Shown here: one piece after another, positions 1 to 6,401 of the stretch
Numbering within the stretch: the first letter of the stretch is position 1
Layout: every line of letters starts with the position of its first letter
Assembly (NCBI GenBank): GCA_022843085.1
Contig: JALHOI010000039.1
Location: forward strand, 2,703-12,590
Direction of reading: 5' to 3'
DNA from: Pseudobdellovibrionaceae bacterium
GTDB lineage: Bacteria; Bdellovibrionota; Bdellovibrionia; Bdellovibrionales; JAMPXM01
Length of the DNA stretch: 9,888 nucleotides
The notes under the pieces: model-generated
Databases searched by the model: none
Told to the model about the DNA's origin: nothing
What the model saw: only the letters and a program-made list of their open reading frames with translations
Program-made: the position numbers and the translations under genes

Positions 1-1
1 C

Positions 2-79
2 ATCTACAAGTATTCCCAGGCTGTCTTGCACGCACTCGTTATGAAAGCGTTTGCACGACACTTGGCAAAACAAAACTAG
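2..79 (+). CDS. C-terminal end of an unidentified protein (partial, cut by left edge)
   Basis: Only the last 25 codons and a TAG stop (77-79) are inside the window, in the frame starting at base 2. The peptide begins IYKYSQAVLHALVMKAF and ends RHLAKQN. It is basic and helix-like with ordinary codon use for this region, and it shows no motif that I can assign. The stop falls exactly where the convergent FAD oxidoreductase gene ends: the bases CTAG at 76-79 supply a TAG on both strands. That tail-to-tail fit is the main reason to call it a real gene end rather than a chance open frame. Function unknown. Confidence 0.45.
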   Translation: MYKYSQAVLHALVMKAFARHLAKQN

Positions 80-993
80 AGCGCGCCTACGAGGGCTTGT
101 GCGCTTCGAACGGCGCCGTTTAAGCTTTGCCCCCCAAAAGCGTCGCCTGCCAAATAAAGCCCGTCGGTGACTTTGAGGTAGGGTTCGGCGAAGCGAGAGG
201 TGGGTCGGCAGTAGCGCCACTTTTTAAGTTGGCATCCGTTGAATTCAAAGATCGGATCAAACCTGCAAACTGATTCAATGACACGTTCTAGTGTCACCGA
301 GTCTGATTCATCGAAATTTGTTTCACTAAAGTTTGGCCCCATTGTGACCGTCCAAGCTGGTTGGTCGCTAAGTCCTTTTGCCATTTGATTGGCTATCGAA
401 AAAATGTCGGAAGATTCGGGTTCGATGTAGCCATAAGAGTTGATCAGGTTAGGATTTGCTTTCACATCTTCGAAAAGGCCAACAAGCGCTTTTTCATAGC
501 TGATCGCTTCGAGTGATTTGTCGTAAGCGATTTGGCTATTTCTTAGAATCTCGAGGCTTTGCGGAAGCGGGCAGGTAAGTATGACGACTCGGCTCTCGAT
601 CGAAGCTTGATTTTCAATAGACATCCGAAATAGTCCGCCCTGAATTCTTTCTAGCTTCGTCACGCGGTGCTCAAGCTTCACGGTTGCATCACGTGCGAGA
701 GCTTTTGCAAGGGAAGTCATGCCTTCTCGACCGCTCACGTGCGCGATACCCTTTGCTTCGAACCAGGTCGAAAGAATTCCTGCGTCGTTCCACCTCTTTC
801 GAAGATCTTCTGTCTCGTTTCGAACGCGAAGAAATTGTGCGCCGTGATCAAATTTTGCGGTATCTGTTCGCCGGGTCGCTAACCGGCCGCCGACACCTCG
901 AGATTTTTCGAGTACGGTTGGAGAAGCAAGTCCGCGTAGCTTTGCGAGTGACGCAATTGAAAGTCCGCAAAGGCCCGACCCTACGATAACCAT
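76..993 (-). CDS. Renalase-like NAD(P)/FAD-dependent oxidoreductase
   Basis: About 305 residues. The N-terminus begins MVIVGSGLCGLSIA, a Rossmann GxGxxG fold for the FAD ADP moiety. At residues 30-42 comes EKSRGVGGRLATRR, and at about 48-54 FDHGAQF; both are typical of bacterial renalase-like flavin amine oxidases. A KKWRYCRP segment lies near residue 260. The C-terminal GLYLAGDAFGG, then SLNGAVRSAQAL (about 278-303), is the second FAD-binding motif with the Asp that contacts the ribityl chain. The length is normal for the family, and the protein is probably soluble and cytoplasmic. Family members oxidise reduced nicotinamides or amines; the substrate here cannot be read from sequence. The ATG at 993 follows AAGGA by eight bases. 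A GTG directly upstream (996) has five-base spacing and is equally possible. A short hairpin (GACGG/CCGTC, about 1008-1024) sits just upstream. The neighbours give no pathway clue. Confidence 0.88.
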   Translation of the reverse strand: MVIVGSGLCGLSIASLAKLRGLASPTVLEKSRGVGGRLATRRTDTAKFDHGAQFLRVRNETEDLRKRWNDAGILSTWFEAKGIAHVSGREGMTSLAKALARDATVKLEHRVTKLERIQGGLFRMSIENQASIESRVVILTCPLPQSLEILRNSQIAYDKSLEAISYEKALVGLFEDVKANPNLINSYGYIEPESSDIFSIANQMAKGLSDQPAWTVTMGPNFSETNFDESDSVTLERVIESVCRFDPIFEFNGCQLKKWRYCRPTSRFAEPYLKVTDGLYLAGDAFGGQSLNGAVRSAQALVGAL

Positions 994-1095
994 CACAAGA
1001 ATCCTTCTGACGGTTTCAGCCGTCGGCAGTCCTCATTATTAACGTGGGCATTTTTAGACGTCAATTTGTCGCGAGGAGAACTCTAGGAGAACTCA

Positions 1096-1452
1096 ATGAC
1101 TCAGCAAAATCGTAAGGAAAGGAGATCTGGCGAGATCTGAAAACCGCGGCGATGTCGCTTTTTAGCTTTGCTGCTCTAGGAGCATCTATCTCGTTCGCGA
1201 CCACCGCGATTGGGACGTTCTGCGCTCGCTTTTTTTAGGCAAGACCGCGGTTCTTGGCGGTTTGGCGTCGGGCTCGGTCGAGTGGCCGGCGTGGGGGGGG
1301 GCATGTTGATGTCAGTGGTCGTTGAACTTGAAGATACGCTTCGCTCAGGAGGGTTGCCCCTTCGCCAGTTTGCTCTTGGCCTTTCTTCGGTGCCGATCAT
1401 GAATCTGGTTTTGATTCCTTGGCACGAACTGCGCACTGCACATGAATGTTGA
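1096..1452 (+). pseudogene. Possible small membrane-protein gene broken by three frameshifts
   Basis: No intact frame covers this stretch, but pieces in all three forward frames join into a plausible protein. An ATG at 1096 follows AGGAGA by five bases and starts MTQQNRKE. Frame 3 continues KEIWRDLKTAAMSLFSFAA and GASISFATTAIGTF. Frame 2 continues LGKTAVLGGLASGSVEW. Frame 1 ends with SVVVELEDTLRSGG, then LPLRQFALGLSSVPIMN, stopping at 1450-1452. Each join needs a -1 shift. The joins can be placed at GGAAAGG (about 1116-1122), a seven-T run (1230-1236) and a nine-G run (1293-1301). The three shifts restore the starting frame and predict about 119 residues with two or three hydrophobic stretches. 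It could be a decayed gene, a phase-variable gene or one hit by homopolymer sequencing errors. It could also be non-coding. I do not recognise the product. Confidence 0.35.
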
Positions 1453-1486
1453 GCGTGAACAAATAGAATCCTCGGCGAATGAAATT

Positions 1487-1512
1487 AAAAAAAAGCCGGC
1501 GAACTCGCCGGC
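1487..1512 (-). terminator. Rho-independent terminator of the 96-residue protein gene
   Basis: Read leftward, a perfect seven-base-pair stem GCCGGCG/CGCCGGC with a four-base loop is followed directly by eight T (the A run at 1487-1494). It lies about 33 bases past the stop codon of the hydrophilic protein gene ending at 1545. This is a textbook intrinsic terminator for that leftward gene. A weaker AGTCA-type repeat follows at about 1516-1530. Confidence 0.85.
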
Positions 1513-1544
1513 CAAAGTCACACTTTGACTTATTAAGATCGTTT

Positions 1545-1835
1545 TTATTTCGAGCGATCAGAGTTTTGCGAAGGTCGATTTGCCTGTTGGCCCGGCTTCG
1601 ATTCCTTTGAACCGCTAGTGAGACCTTCGGCGTCGCGCGATTCTTCTTGATCGTCGTCAGCTGCCGAACGCCCAGCGCCGCTACGCGAACCTGTATCGGT
1701 TGTTCCTTTCGAGCTCTGGTCGTGAGTTCCCTGAGGACGACCTGAGATTTTGTTTTCTTGCTGAGACATATCTTTTCCAGCAGATTTTTGATTCTGGTTC
1801 GAACTTTGGTTTGAGTTCTGGTTTTGATCAGCCAT
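1545..1835 (-). CDS. Small, highly hydrophilic, probably disordered protein (hypothetical)
   Basis: 96 residues from the ATG at 1835, which follows AGAGGTG by six bases. An upstream in-frame ATG at 1883 would add 16 residues but has no good ribosome site. The protein starts MADQNQNSNQSSNQNQK and is dominated by Q, N, S, G, D, E, K and R. It has no Cys or Trp and no hydrophobic core, signal peptide or membrane segment. A run of acidic residues (ADDDQEESRDAEG) lies in the middle. The composition predicts an intrinsically disordered cytoplasmic protein, resembling hydrophilin or stress-protective small proteins, but I see no family motif. The gene stands alone, with its own ribosome site and a strong terminator. 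Its leader holds an imperfect hairpin (1864-1883). The ordered signals suggest a real, possibly well expressed gene. Function unknown. Confidence 0.72.
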   Translation of the reverse strand: MADQNQNSNQSSNQNQKSAGKDMSQQENKISGRPQGTHDQSSKGTTDTGSRSGAGRSAADDDQEESRDAEGLTSGSKESKPGQQANRPSQNSDRSK

Positions 1836-1863
1836 GGTGAACACCTCTATATTGGAAATTTTT

Positions 1864-1883
1864 TTGAGAGGACATTCCCTCAA
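1864..1883 (-). other. Imperfect inverted repeat in the leader of the 96-residue protein gene
   Basis: On the plus strand TTGAGAGG, loop ACATT, then CCCTCAA: seven paired bases with one bulged A. It lies about 28 bases upstream of the start codon. There is no T tract after it on the plus strand, so it is not a terminator in that direction. It might be an operator or leader structure, or chance. Confidence 0.25.
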
Positions 1884-2012
1884 AACTTAACCAGGCATTG
1901 TGCAAGGGTAGCGCCGGTAAGAGAGCGGCGTGTGTTCGCGCTCGCGACTTTTCAGCGGGGCAAAAGATCATTCGTGGATTTGGTTTTGTGGAGTCGCGCC
2001 CGATTCAATTTT

Positions 2013-2738
2013 TCAAAAATTCGACTTCCGTCGAAACTCGATGAGAAGTTCACGCACAGATGATCGGCGGGTCAGGTATCGAAAAATGGCCGCGTAGTCT
2101 TCGTAGCTTCCGCGACCAGTCTGCGATTTGATTTTAGTGAGGCGTGAACCCTCAGGTAAAACTGAAGTTTGATATTGGCCAGCAACATAACAAGCAAAAC
2201 CTTCGAAAAACCAGGTGGGTCCCATCTCGTCTTCTTGGCCTTGAAGAAATGAGATGTGAAAGAGATGAGCGAGCTCGTGAGTGAGAAGCTTTGTGTAGTC
2301 ATCAACTGAAGCATCAGGATGGATCCGTTGATATGCAGTGAACGATAGGACGTGGAACTGCTTCGATTGTCCGTAGCCGACGTAATTTATCGGTACAGAG
2401 ATTCCGGCTTGCCAGCTCGGTGACGAGGTCAATGTTTTATCAAACGCGGCCTTTGTGCCGTAGACAAAAACTTTCGACACGAAAGTGGTCGCGTCGCTGA
2501 TACCAAGGCCTTCTTTTTCTGAGAAATAAAGAATACGAGCGACCGCCGTTGCAAGTTTTTTTTCGAATTTGGGGTCTGGCTCGCTCGCGAGAAAACGAGT
2601 TTCAATTGAGGCGGTGCGGGTAGGATTGACTTGAGTCACCACCGCCGTCGAAGCACAACCGCTGGCCATTAAAATCCAGCCTGCGGCGTAAAAGGTTGAA
2701 CTAGCGCGAGAACAGAACGCGGTAGCGAATCTCAACAT
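2013..2738 (-). CDS. Lipoprotein zinc metallopeptidase, MA-like (gluzincin-type)
   Basis: 241 residues from the ATG at 2738. A longer frame opens at 2786, but its extra residues lie deeper inside the upstream TonB gene. The N-terminus has a basic/polar stretch, a hydrophobic stretch TFYAAGWILMASG and Cys28 in a lipobox-like ASGC, so it is probably an exported lipoprotein. HELAH (about 154-158) is an HExxH zinc site. About 20 residues on comes TWFFEGFACY, whose Glu179 would be the third zinc ligand; this pair is characteristic of peptidase MA-like domains. The gene is last in the operon receptor-TonB-peptidase and overlaps the TonB gene by 38 bases, so it is probably translated from the same message. 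The placement suggests processing of an imported peptide or chelate, or turnover of an envelope protein. The ribosome site before 2738 is weak, so the exact start is uncertain. Confidence 0.75.
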   Translation of the reverse strand: MLRFATAFCSRASSTFYAAGWILMASGCASTAVVTQVNPTRTASIETRFLASEPDPKFEKKLATAVARILYFSEKEGLGISDATTFVSKVFVYGTKAAFDKTLTSSPSWQAGISVPINYVGYGQSKQFHVLSFTAYQRIHPDASVDDYTKLLTHELAHLFHISFLQGQEDEMGPTWFFEGFACYVAGQYQTSVLPEGSRLTKIKSQTGRGSYEDYAAIFRYLTRRSSVRELLIEFRRKSNF

Positions 2739-3312
2739 GATCTTTGCCGAAAAGGATTTCTGCCGGCAGCTCGGGAACAAACCCAATTCGCGCCATCCGC
2801 TCTTTGAGTTCAGATTTCAGTCGGCTATCTTCGCCGCTGACGTTAACGGCAATGATTTCGCCCGAACCCTTGATTGCGATCTGAATCAAAAACTGCTCGG
2901 CCGACCCCTCGGTTGCGATCAAGCCACGCTTTGAGTCACTCAGGATTCTTCGCAATCGCGAGAAGTACGGGTGAGTTTGGGGACTACTGAGATCAAATAT
3001 TTCGTTTGCGGTGGTCAATATGTCTGAAGTCGTCGGCTCGCGAACGGCACCTGCCGGTTCGAGCGCGGCCGACGCGGGGAGCGATTCGGCCTGTGTCGCC
3101 GAAACGCGTCGGGGAAAGACTTTATGAATCGGGTGCGTGGGACGAACCGAACGGACACGAGGAGACTCGTCGACGAGCCAAACTTCAGTCGTGACATCGC
3201 TCGACTCATTTCCGCCAACCCAAAGCACCCAGCTGGTGGCAGCCGCATGAAGTGCAGCGGAAAACAAGAGCGGAATTAGTAGTTGCGGCAGAAATTTGAA
3301 TGGCAGTCTCAT
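2701..3312 (-). CDS. TonB-family energy transducer (dedicated TonB)
   Basis: 203 residues. One N-terminal membrane anchor (about 8-31) contains S18-x3-H22, matching the SxxxH motif that in TonB contacts ExbB/ExbD and is needed for energy coupling. A periplasmic stretch of about 80 residues follows without the long Pro-Glu/Pro-Lys repeats of classical TonB. The C-terminal domain (about 115-203) starts HPYFSRLRRIL and contains FLIQIAIKGSGEIIAVNVSG and RIGFVPELP, fitting the alternating strand-helix-strand pattern of TonB C-terminal domains. The start ATG overlaps the receptor stop (ATGA at 3309-3312), a sign of translational coupling. No exbB or exbD is in the window, so it must share a motor encoded elsewhere. 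A single receptor coupled to its own TonB suggests a dedicated pair. Confidence 0.85.
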   Translation of the reverse strand: MRLPFKFLPQLLIPLLFSAALHAAATSWVLWVGGNESSDVTTEVWLVDESPRVRSVRPTHPIHKVFPRRVSATQAESLPASAALEPAGAVREPTTSDILTTANEIFDLSSPQTHPYFSRLRRILSDSKRGLIATEGSAEQFLIQIAIKGSGEIIAVNVSGEDSRLKSELKERMARIGFVPELPAEILFGKDHVEIRYRVLFSR

Positions 3313-5411
3313 AGGTACAAACTCATTCCCGCGTAGAAGGTGCGCGGCTGCAGCGGTTCAACGCCGTTCGCCCGAACGCGTGTATGAGAGCGCAGGTCGA
3401 GCAGGTTTTGTATTCCCCAGTTTAGGCGTGCATCTTTGATCGTCCAGAACTCTGGCAGTTTTTGTTCGCCTGACAAGTCCCAGACGGTTGTGCTCGGAAG
3501 TTTGAATCGATCTGTGTTGGCGTCGTCGCCGTTGTGCTCGCCCGTCGACTGTACCTGCAACCGAACCGAAGATTTTTCGACATACGACCAAGCGAGTCCT
3601 GCTCGATACATTTCTCGAGGTGCATATTGTGGCGTCTTTCCAGCAAGTGGACCGCCGGTAAATTCGGCTTTCAGCCAAGTCGCGTTGGCGTAAAGCGAAA
3701 GTCCAGTTGAAATTTTACTCGTCAGCAACAGTTCAAGGCCGTCCGTTTTCGATTCACCGACATTTCGAATCACTTGTCCGACGCGACCAAACTGATCTGA
3801 GTAGTCGATCTGAAACAAGCTCGCATCGGCTTCAACTCCGAATGCGGCACCGCGAAGTCCAACCTCCTTAGCAAGTGTGCGAGCTTCCTTAATGTCTTCG
3901 CTGATCACGTCGCCGGTCGAAAGCGGAACCGTGTCGGCAAAGGCCGGAGGTTTGAAGCCCTGAGAAACGTTGCCGTAAAGAGTTGGCCCGGCCTCAAATC
4001 GGTACTCAGCGCCCAGGCCGGCGAGTATCGGCGAAGACATTTTCGTCGCCCTGCGAAGCGGAACGGTCGAGCCTACGTTGAGAGTCTCGTCGACGCTTTG
4101 CTCGATCGCTTCGCCGCGAAGTCCCGGCGTGAGTGTAAGCCGGTCAAGTTTGAAAGCGTTCTCAATAGACACAGCCGATGAAAACGTTTTGCGCGACAGC
4201 TCGCGATTCGGGGTTCCCGACCGCGCGAAAGGTGTCGCGCCAGTCTGCTGGCTAAACGGTGACGTCGTGTTCATTGCAGTAAATGCGACGGTTAAGTTTT
4301 GTTCCTCGTCACCGAGATCGTACTTTTGAAGTATACGAACATCGAGCCCGGTCGTCTGAAAGTTCTGTTCTTGGATCGTATTGGTTGTGCCGACGGCGAC
4401 TCCTCCGAAGGTCGGAGCTCCCCCTAGCGACTGGCGAAAGCTAGCCCGCCTCGTTTTCGAGTAAAACAGTGAAGCCTTGGCACCTGTGTGTGCTGACCAT
4501 TCTTTGTCCCAACTCACGACGGTACCAAGTCGTTCGAATTCGAAGCGATCGTTCGCAAGCGTGGTCTTCTCGAATCCCTCGCCGATTGCGATGGCCCCGG
4601 CGGCGGGCGTTAGCGCAAGTCCGCCCGGTTCTCCGAATCGCCCTTGGTAGAAGTCGAAATCCAAAGAGAAACGGCTCGTCGGATTCGAATTCCAACCGAA
4701 ATTCAGCCGTGGATTCACAATGTTCGAATCACCATTCTTCTCTCGAAAACCGCGACTGCCTCGAACTGCGAAGCTTCCAAGAAAGCCGAAATCTTCGTTC
4801 GCAGAGGTGACTTCGCTAAACGAACTGTATTGTCCGTAACTGCCACCGAGGTTCTTAGTCATGATCTTAAGATCCTCACTAGCTCTTGGCGCCGATCGAA
4901 GCTGCCAGTTTAGTGCTCCACCCGGTTGTGGACCATAAAGCAGACCGGCGCCGCCGCGAAAAAACTCGATGCGGTCAAGAGCCTCTTGAGGTGGCACATA
5001 GTAGGCCGCTGGGTAGCCGTACGGATCGGGGGCGATTGGTAGGCCGTCACGAAGCATCAAGATGTTAAACGATTCGTGCGGGTCGCCCATTCCACGGTAG
5101 CCGATACTGGCAAAAGATTCGTTGTTAACCTCTGAAATCATCAATCCCGGAATTTGGGCAAGTGTTTGACGGTACTGGTTACCGGGCACAGTCGGCTGTT
5201 CGGCCTTTGGTATGACCGTCGCTTTTTTCCCGACAAAAATTTTGCGGTCGACGACGGGGCGATTTTCGATCATCGGCGAAGGGCTGTCGATAACGACTTG
5301 AGGCAATTCAAAGACTCGCGAACCTTCTTGAGGCGAACCGGATTGAGCCGAAAGTAGGCAGGGCACAGCGATAACAAAAATCGAGATGAGGCTAAGGGGG
5401 AGTTGACGCAT
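3309..5411 (-). CDS. TonB-dependent outer-membrane receptor, FecA-like
   Basis: 700 residues from the ATG at 5411; an in-frame GTG at 5426 would add five. A signal peptide (about 1-23, LPLSLISIFVIAVPCLLSA) is followed by a probable TonB box, FELPQVVIDS (about 34-43). The plug domain (about 60-175) contains QTLAQIPGLMISEV, SIGYRGMGD, ILMLRDGLP and YGPQPGGALNWQL. The last segment and the IxxRG pattern are typical of FecA-type ferric citrate/siderophore receptors. The remaining 500 or so residues show the alternating strand pattern of a 22-strand barrel. They include a TonB-receptor signature region, GFKPPAFAD, and end RTFYAGMSLYL, an outer-membrane insertion signal. The ligand is probably a ferric chelate, inferred from family and a Fur-like upstream site. 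It is first in the operon and overlaps the TonB gene by four bases. Intact, normal length. Confidence 0.93.
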   Translation of the reverse strand: MRQLPLSLISIFVIAVPCLLSAQSGSPQEGSRVFELPQVVIDSPSPMIENRPVVDRKIFVGKKATVIPKAEQPTVPGNQYRQTLAQIPGLMISEVNNESFASIGYRGMGDPHESFNILMLRDGLPIAPDPYGYPAAYYVPPQEALDRIEFFRGGAGLLYGPQPGGALNWQLRSAPRASEDLKIMTKNLGGSYGQYSSFSEVTSANEDFGFLGSFAVRGSRGFREKNGDSNIVNPRLNFGWNSNPTSRFSLDFDFYQGRFGEPGGLALTPAAGAIAIGEGFEKTTLANDRFEFERLGTVVSWDKEWSAHTGAKASLFYSKTRRASFRQSLGGAPTFGGVAVGTTNTIQEQNFQTTGLDVRILQKYDLGDEEQNLTVAFTAMNTTSPFSQQTGATPFARSGTPNRELSRKTFSSAVSIENAFKLDRLTLTPGLRGEAIEQSVDETLNVGSTVPLRRATKMSSPILAGLGAEYRFEAGPTLYGNVSQGFKPPAFADTVPLSTGDVISEDIKEARTLAKEVGLRGAAFGVEADASLFQIDYSDQFGRVGQVIRNVGESKTDGLELLLTSKISTGLSLYANATWLKAEFTGGPLAGKTPQYAPREMYRAGLAWSYVEKSSVRLQVQSTGEHNGDDANTDRFKLPSTTVWDLSGEQKLPEFWTIKDARLNWGIQNLLDLRSHTRVRANGVEPLQPRTFYAGMSLYL

Positions 5412-5442
5412 GAACCTAGTTCGCACGGCAAAAGGTCGAATG

Positions 5443-5461
5443 GGTAATGGTTCTCAATGTT
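5443..5461. promoter_or_regulatory. Candidate Fur box upstream of the receptor operon
   Basis: Read on the minus strand, AACATTGAGAACCATTACC matches 13 of 19 positions of the classical Fur consensus GATAATGATAATCATTATC. It lies about 32-50 bases upstream of the receptor ATG, where a repressor would cover the promoter or leader. A TonB-dependent receptor is the classic Fur target. The match is by eye; no matching minus-strand -10/-35 pair was convincing. Confidence 0.4.
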
Positions 5462-5477
5462 GAAGATCAATTGAGAA
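5451..5477. repeat. Inverted repeat TTCTCAAT-N11-ATTGAGAA in the divergent promoter region
   Basis: Two perfect eight-base arms are separated by 11 bases; with a two-base bulge the pairing extends inward (TTGA/TCAA). It overlaps the candidate Fur box and lies between the divergent receptor and amidotransferase genes, so a protein bound here could affect both. It has no T tract and is not a terminator. Confidence 0.5.
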
Positions 5478-5546
5478 AAGGGGCTTTGAAATCGATTCTG
5501 GCGAGGTTTCAAGTGCTTCTCAGCGATGGTTCTGTAAGATGCCCCG

Positions 5547-6329
5547 GTGGCAGCGTTGGTCAAAATCGGAATTTCAGCGAAGTTTCACGATAAGGCGCCC
5601 GTCTTTTACGGCGAGGCAAATCGTTCTATTCAGTATCTCGAAACTTCGTTTGCGAGTTGGGTCGCTCGAAACGATGCTTTGCCGTTCATGATTCCGTCCG
5701 AATCTTTGAAGTCTGAATTCGAGCCAAGAACACTGAACGTATCTGGATACGCTCAAGAGCTTGACGCGCTTATTCTTCAAGGAGGCGTCGATGTTCATCC
5801 AAGCCTTTATGGTGAGAAGCCCGACTCGACCGGCGTGGTCAAGTACGACATGGTTCGAGATAAGTACGAGCTCGCCCTCATTCGCGCATTCATCAAAGAA
5901 CGCAAACCGATTTTGGGAATTTGCCGGGGTTTACAACTTCTCAATATCCATTACGGCGGCTCGCTCTACACGGATCTTGAAACAGATGGCTTTCAAAAGC
6001 ATTTTGATCCGTCGGCTCAAGAGAGATTCGCTCATTCTGTCACGTGCACGACCGGCGGAATTCTTGGCGATATCTATCCCGATGGTGGTGCCGTTATTTC
6101 GGTGCATCATCAGGGGATTAAAAAGCTAGGTTCGGGGCTTTTGGTTGAAGCAATCAGTGAAGGCGATTCGCTAATTGAAGCCATTAGCCACATCACTGAA
6201 GACGAGTACGTGTTGGCCGTTCAGTGGCATCCCGAATTTGATGCCTCAGGCGAGACGTCGACTCTTGACGGTGACAAACTGATGCGTCTTTTTTTAGAAG
6301 TCGCAAAACAAAAGAAGTTAGCGCGCTAA
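5547..6329 (+). CDS. Class I glutamine amidotransferase / gamma-glutamyl hydrolase (peptidase C26, PuuD-like)
   Basis: 260 residues, close to E. coli PuuD (254). The fold is recognisable throughout: KIGISAKF near the N-terminus, LDALILQGGVDVHPSLYGE (72-90), VRDKYELALIRAFI (103-116), then the nucleophile elbow PILGICRGLQLLN with Cys126. VISVHHQGIKKLG (183-195) and VQWHPEFD with His238 and Glu240 complete the Cys-His-Glu triad. Family members hydrolyse gamma-glutamyl amide bonds, for example gamma-glutamyl-GABA; the substrate here is unknown. The start is GTG at 5547 without a strong ribosome site. A TTG nine bases on (MVKIGIS) is an alternative. It diverges from the receptor operon and is tail to tail with a GCS2 ligase gene whose predicted chemistry is the reverse. 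Confidence 0.9.
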   Translation: MAALVKIGISAKFHDKAPVFYGEANRSIQYLETSFASWVARNDALPFMIPSESLKSEFEPRTLNVSGYAQELDALILQGGVDVHPSLYGEKPDSTGVVKYDMVRDKYELALIRAFIKERKPILGICRGLQLLNIHYGGSLYTDLETDGFQKHFDPSAQERFAHSVTCTTGGILGDIYPDGGAVISVHHQGIKKLGSGLLVEAISEGDSLIEAISHITEDEYVLAVQWHPEFDASGETSTLDGDKLMRLFLEVAKQKKLAR

Positions 6330-6390
6330 AAAAATCGCGCTAAAGAAAATCGCGCTGACAATCGGCGGTTTGGCAATTGACTGTTTGGCA
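6316..6390. repeat. Degenerate 15-base-period repeats between convergent genes
   Basis: The 15-mers at 6331-6345 and 6346-6360 share AAAATCGCGCT and agree at 12 of 15 positions. The next two (6361-6375 and 6376-6390) share GTTTGGCA and also agree at 12 of 15. A partial CGCGCTAAA copy precedes them at 6322-6330, overlapping the amidotransferase stop. So there are two adjacent imperfect duplications with one period. No clean hairpin plus T tract is present, so any terminator role is unproven. Confidence 0.5.
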
Positions 6391-6401
6391 TGCCCGCGCG
6401 G

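Noticed and set aside
684..989. 101-residue rightward open frame inside the oxidoreductase gene
   Set aside because: Lies antisense to a gene with clear FAD motifs, is Arg-rich and has no ribosome site; it is a shadow frame.
1943..1998. Inverted repeat CGCGACT ... AGTCGCG flanking 42 bases downstream of the peptidase gene
   Set aside because: Arms are only seven bases with a long spacer and no T tract. This is expected by chance and is not a convincing terminator.
2007..2021. AATTTTT-C-AAAAATT palindrome at the peptidase stop codon
   Set aside because: AT-only pairing with a one-base centre cannot form a stable hairpin; not called as a terminator.
4441..4913. Open frames on both strands within the receptor gene
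   Set aside because: They overlap continuous barrel sequence of the receptor, are Arg/Ser-rich and lack any recognisable domain.
5535..5549. TAAGAT just before the GTG start of the amidotransferase as a -10 giving a leaderless message
   Set aside because: No matching -35 at 16-18 bases and only 4/6 match; too weak to list as a promoter.
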